DNA of 64,000 nucleotides, taken from assembly GCA_018823745.1 (NCBI GenBank), contig JAHJHR010000011.1, forward strand, positions 169,802-233,801, written 5' to 3'. The translations under genes were made by a program, and so were the position numbers. The DNA comes from Alphaproteobacteria bacterium. GTDB taxonomy: Bacteria; Pseudomonadota; Alphaproteobacteria; Oceanibaculales; Oceanibaculaceae. The notes under the pieces were generated by a model. It made no database searches. It worked only from the letters and a program-made list of their open reading frames with translations, and was not told where the DNA came from. Positions 61,256-64,000 of this stretch are shown here, one piece after another (the first letter of the stretch is position 1; every line of letters starts with the position of its first letter).

Positions 61256-62566
61256 TTACTGACCGCCATTGGCGGCTTTGTGGACCGCATCCATCCCGGC
61301 TGCCATCGCCTTCGGGATATCCTCGCGCTTGCCCTTCAAGGCACCGATCATGACATCGGAATAGGCCTTGTGAACCGCCGGCCAAGCCGGGAAGTAATAG
61401 GCCGAATGCGTCCCGATATTCTGGTCGAATACGGCGTTCTTCAGATCGGCGAACACCTTGTCATCCTTGGACAGGATATCCCAGGCATCCATGCTCGGGG
61501 GCGGGCCGCCGGTCGCGTCCCACATCGCCTTCTGACCTTCCATATCGGTCAGCATGGCGCCTAGCATCTCCTTGGCCAGCTTCTGGCGGTCCGCCGGCAC
61601 GCCCTTGGGAATGCCCCAGCCCCAGATTTCATTCCAGGCGAACGGCTTCTCGCCACGCGGCCCCATCGGCTGCGGCGCCATGGCGACCTTGCCGGCGATC
61701 CGTGACTTCTTGGGGCTGTTGAAATCGCCGAAATGCGTCGAATCGACCAGCGTGAAGGCGGCGTCGCCGGCCATGAAGATGGCGTTCGCCTCGTCACGCG
61801 TATAGGAGGTCATTGCCTCCGGGCTGATCTTGTGGGTGTAGAGAGCATCCCACCAGAACTCGACATATTCCTTGGTGCAGGGCTCGGTCAGGGCCGGTTT
61901 CCAGCCTGCCGCGTTCAGCTTCTTGTTGTCGCGTTCCCACATCGGCATGAAGATGTCGCACTTGTTGCCCCACATGGTCCACCACAGCGAGAACCAGGTG
62001 TTGTTCATGGCCATGCCACCGACATAGCCCCACTTCACCTTGCCTTCCTTCTGCAGACGCTGGCTGACGGACACCAGCTCGGCCCAGGTGGTCGGAACCT
62101 CTTCCGGCTTCACCAGATCGGTGCGGTAGAAGAAGGTGCCCACGGTATGCGCCATCGGCACCGCGCTGACCTTGCCGTCTTCATCATAGAAGGCATCGAG
62201 CGGGTGCTTGGAGACCCGGTCCATGCCCTTCACATCATCCATGCGTGCCAGCCACTTGATCCAGAGCTGGCCCCAATCGTCATTGTGCCAGATGACATCG
62301 AACTGATCATTGCCCGAGGTCAGCGTGGCGGTCACCTTCTCCTGGAAAATCGAATAGGCCATCGGGATCTTGACCAGCTTGACCCCGTTCTTCTTGGCCC
62401 ATTTCTCCATGATATCGACGCTGGCTTCCTGGATCGGGTTCTTCATGTACCCGACCTTCAATTCCTTCACCTGCGCATGCGCAGGTGACAGCAGCGACAC
62501 GGCAAGCGCCGCACACCCGACTGACAAGTAAGTCAGGGCTCGCTTTAACGAAATTTTCCTTAACAT
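61256..62566 (-). CDS. ABC transporter substrate-binding protein (family 1)
   Basis: 436-residue periplasmic receptor with a Sec signal peptide (MLRKISLKRALTYLSVGCAA, cleavage near AHAQ). Family features include SGNDQFDVIWHNDDWGQLW and AVPMAHTVGTFFYRTDLVKPEEVPTTW. Start at the ATG 62566 after GGGAGGAA. It leads the operon; a 22-base palindrome lies within its signal-peptide codons and a LacI operator lies upstream. The substrate may be a sugar or a small acid, given the downstream MaoC gene. Confidence 0.92.
   Translation of the reverse strand: MLRKISLKRALTYLSVGCAALAVSLLSPAHAQVKELKVGYMKNPIQEASVDIMEKWAKKNGVKLVKIPMAYSIFQEKVTATLTSGNDQFDVIWHNDDWGQLWIKWLARMDDVKGMDRVSKHPLDAFYDEDGKVSAVPMAHTVGTFFYRTDLVKPEEVPTTWAELVSVSQRLQKEGKVKWGYVGGMAMNNTWFSLWWTMWGNKCDIFMPMWERDNKKLNAAGWKPALTEPCTKEYVEFWWDALYTHKISPEAMTSYTRDEANAIFMAGDAAFTLVDSTHFGDFNSPKKSRIAGKVAMAPQPMGPRGEKPFAWNEIWGWGIPKGVPADRQKLAKEMLGAMLTDMEGQKAMWDATGGPPPSMDAWDILSKDDKVFADLKNAVFDQNIGTHSAYYFPAWPAVHKAYSDVMIGALKGKREDIPKAMAAGMDAVHKAANGGQ
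62467..62488. repeat. Perfect 22-base palindrome inside the binding-protein gene
   Basis: TCACCTGCGCA followed by its exact reverse complement, located over the signal-peptide cleavage codons. It has no loop, so it would pair better as a protein site or cruciform than as an RNA hairpin. Chance combined with repeated Ala/Gln/His codons cannot be excluded. Confidence 0.5.
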
Positions 62567-62694
62567 GCATTTCCTCCCATCGGCCTTTGGGTCATGCCCT
62601 ACGCAGTTTTGCGACGGCATCTCCATGTGCACTTTTGCCGCCTCTTCCGAGCGGCTTGCATCACTGAACGCTTCGATGGAAACTGTGCTTCCAA

Positions 62695-62712
62695 CCTGTA
62701 AGCGCTTACAGG
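62695..62712. promoter_or_regulatory. Perfect LacI-type operator CCTGTAAGCGCTTACAGG
   Basis: An 18-base perfect palindrome with the central CG of LacI/GalR/CcpA-type operators. It begins right after the -10 element of the transporter promoter and covers the expected transcription start, the classic position for repression. The adjacent lacI-family gene encodes the likely ligand. Confidence 0.82.
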
Positions 62713-62714
62713 AT

Positions 62715-62744
62715 ACGGTAGGGGATGGGCGGAGAAAGAGTCAA
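62715..62744 (-). promoter_or_regulatory. Sigma-70-type promoter of the transporter operon
   Basis: Minus strand: -35 TTGACT (62744-62739), 18-base spacer, -10 TACCGT (62720-62715). It points at the binding-protein gene, leaving a leader of about 140 bases. Confidence 0.55.
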
Positions 62745-62881
62745 CCCAACATAGTAGATAATTTTAATATACCAAGTGCGCATCATATGCTGCATCGCAA
62801 AGGCAGCATTGGGGCGCTGCACAATACGGTCGCACCCCTGTGTGCAATCCTGTAAATTACACTCTTTGCTGCAACGACGAA

Positions 62882-62895
62882 GGAAAGCGCTTACC
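62882..62895. promoter_or_regulatory. LacI-type operator overlapping the lacI ribosome site
   Basis: GGAAAGCGCTTACC, five bases before the lacI-family start codon, overlapping its AGGAAAG Shine-Dalgarno region. It suggests autorepression. Confidence 0.7.
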
Positions 62896-62900
62896 AATTC

Positions 62901-63929
62901 ATGGTGCAACTCAGCGATGTCGCCAAACGCGCCGGGGTATCGACGGCCTCCGTCTCCCGCGTCTTGAATCACCCGGACAAGGTCAGCCCGCGCATCCGCG
63001 AGCAGGTGACACTGGCGATGGAGGAACTGGGCTATGTGCGCGATGGCGCGGCGCGCGCGCTGGCGTCACGCCGGTCCTACTCCATCGGATCGGTGGTGCC
63101 GACCATCGGCATTGGCATCTTCGCCTCCGGCGTGGAGCGGTTGCAGCAGCGGTTGCAGGAATATGGCTACCAGCTGCTGATCTCGACCACGCAATATGAT
63201 GCGAGCAAGGAGATGGACGCGGTGCGCTCCCTGATGGAGCGCGGCGTCGACGGCATCCAGCTCGTCGGGCAGGAGCATGATCCACAAATCTACAAGCTGC
63301 TGACGGCACGCGGCATACCCTATGTGAACACCTACCAGTATGACGCCGATAACGAGCATCCCTGCATCGGCTTCAACAACCACCGCAGCGCCTGGGCGCT
63401 GATGCGCCATCTGCTGGAGCTGGGACACCGCGAGGTCGGCATCGTCACCAGCCCGACCCGGCTGAACGACCGTATCGCCGCCCGGTTGCAGGGCATGCTG
63501 GACTGTCTGAAATCCTATGGCATCGACCAGCCGGCAAGCCGGATCATCGAGGTGCCGCACCGTATTGCCGACGGTCGCAGCGGCGCGCGCGCCTTGATGC
63601 GCGCCCATCCGGAACTGACCGCCATCTGCGGCACCGCTGACGCGCTGGCCATCGGCGCGCTGTTCGAACTGCACGATATGGGTCTGAAAATCCCCAGCGA
63701 CATATCCGTCGCCGGCTATGACGATCTGGAGATTGGCCGCCATCTTGACCCGACGCTGACCACCGTGCATGTGCCGGTTGAGCAGATCGGCCAGCGCGTC
63801 GCCGATTATCTGCTGGGCCGCATTGAGGGCCGCTCCATGCCGATGAAGACCGAGCTGGAAGCCAATCTGGTGCTGCGCGAATCAACCGCCAGACCGCGCC
63901 CTGCATCGGTCAAGACGGCGGCCGGGTGA
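62901..63929 (+). CDS. LacI-family transcriptional regulator
   Basis: 342-residue repressor. The helix-turn-helix with hinge is at residues 1-57 (VQLSDVAKRAGVSTASVSRVLNH, then AARALASRRS), followed by a periplasmic-binding-protein-like effector domain ending in a usual NLVLRESTARP region. It is divergent from the CUT1 transporter operon and flanked by two operators with the AAGCGCTTAC core; a third site at 56024 extends its likely regulon to the CoA-transferase and SDR genes. The effector is probably the imported compound or a derivative. Confidence 0.92.
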   Translation: MVQLSDVAKRAGVSTASVSRVLNHPDKVSPRIREQVTLAMEELGYVRDGAARALASRRSYSIGSVVPTIGIGIFASGVERLQQRLQEYGYQLLISTTQYDASKEMDAVRSLMERGVDGIQLVGQEHDPQIYKLLTARGIPYVNTYQYDADNEHPCIGFNNHRSAWALMRHLLELGHREVGIVTSPTRLNDRIAARLQGMLDCLKSYGIDQPASRIIEVPHRIADGRSGARALMRAHPELTAICGTADALAIGALFELHDMGLKIPSDISVAGYDDLEIGRHLDPTLTTVHVPVEQIGQRVADYLLGRIEGRSMPMKTELEANLVLRESTARPRPASVKTAAG

Positions 63930-63940
63930 TCTTAATACTG

Positions 63941-63975
63941 TCGTCATGGTCGGGCTTGACCCGACCATCCATCCG
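63941..63975. repeat. Intergenic repeat element, copy 3 (left end visible)
   Basis: TCGTCATGGTCGGGCTTGAC then CCGACCATCCATCC, matching the left end of the elements at 35135 and 53775, including the GGTCGGG/CCCGACC hairpin. After about 35 bases the match fades; the right end is not seen before the window closes. Confidence 0.75.
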
Positions 63976-64000
63976 ACACCGCCATGAGACGTAAGCGGAC

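Larger units (their letters stand above)
62567..62900. other. Divergent control region of the transporter operon and lacI gene (334 bases)
   Basis: No open frame with coding character. It holds the transporter promoter and its operator, and a second operator overlapping the lacI-family ribosome site. The central part (about 62750-62790) is AT-rich. Confidence 0.7.

Overview
The window is a GC-rich (about 63-65% by eye) chromosomal segment with gene-dense, mostly operonic coding. Gene content points to an alphaproteobacterium, probably Rhodospirillales-like: an IalB-family secreted protein, an extended PstC/PstA pair, a GGAAC-N16-CGTT promoter matching the alphaproteobacterial general-stress sigma factor EcfG, UgpC-type sugar ABC ATPases and an osmolyte (glucosylglycerol) pathway suggesting a saline habitat. 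Genus cannot be set from the sequence. No tRNA, rRNA, CRISPR array, insertion sequence or prophage gene was seen.

Layout. 1-2037: partial zur, then znuC and znuB (zinc uptake; ZnuC has a histidine-rich tail). 2083-5922: D-amino-acid dehydrogenase, EamA exporter, an unrecognised helical protein and a MAPEG protein. 5966-13566 (minus strand): eight tightly packed genes joining a partner-switching module (STAS antagonist, membrane SpoIIE/PP2C phosphatase, HATPase anti-sigma-type kinase) to a polar-amino-acid-type ABC importer (separate binding protein, a binding-protein/permease fusion, second permease, ATPase) and a methyltransferase. 13885-15234: soluble globin-coupled chemoreceptor. 15279-18699 (minus): gpsA, a HAD phosphatase and a GgpS-like glycosyltransferase, a likely glucosylglycerol operon; divergent from it are a GH13 glucosidase and zntB. 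21570-26839: AtzH-like protein, MsrQ, IalB, ferredoxin-NADP reductase, aldo/keto reductase and an MFS-type carrier.

27032-28733: a small two-gene unit, a basic serine-rich exported protein of 116 residues and an HPr-kinase-like/PqqD fusion, behind an EcfG-type promoter. This is the strongest candidate for an undescribed peptide/protein modification system. 28735-37058 (minus): sugar-acid catabolism (IlvD/Edd dehydratase, DenD-like dehydrogenase, CUT1 ABC transporter, SDR). 37263-44504: metallophosphoesterase and the pstSCAB operon, with a PHO box and a terminator between pstS and pstC. 44800-46513: queE-queD-queC (preQ0 synthesis), with QueD lacking the usual catalytic cysteine.

46526-63929: two adjacent catabolic clusters. 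The first (minus strand, divergent TetR gene) encodes a DapA-like aldolase/lyase, an Old Yellow Enzyme-type reductase, a family III CoA-transferase, an amidohydrolase, a hydrolase and an SDR. The second encodes a hydrolase, another CoA-transferase, an SDR, an enoyl-CoA hydratase, a MaoC hydratase, a CUT1 ABC transporter and a LacI regulator. Three similar AAGCGCTTAC-type sites (near 56030, 62703 and 62888) suggest that the LacI protein controls both its own transporter operon and the CoA-transferase/SDR divergon. An 88-101 bp intergenic repeat with inverted TCGTCA/TGACGA ends occurs at 35135 and 53775; a related left end starts at 63941.
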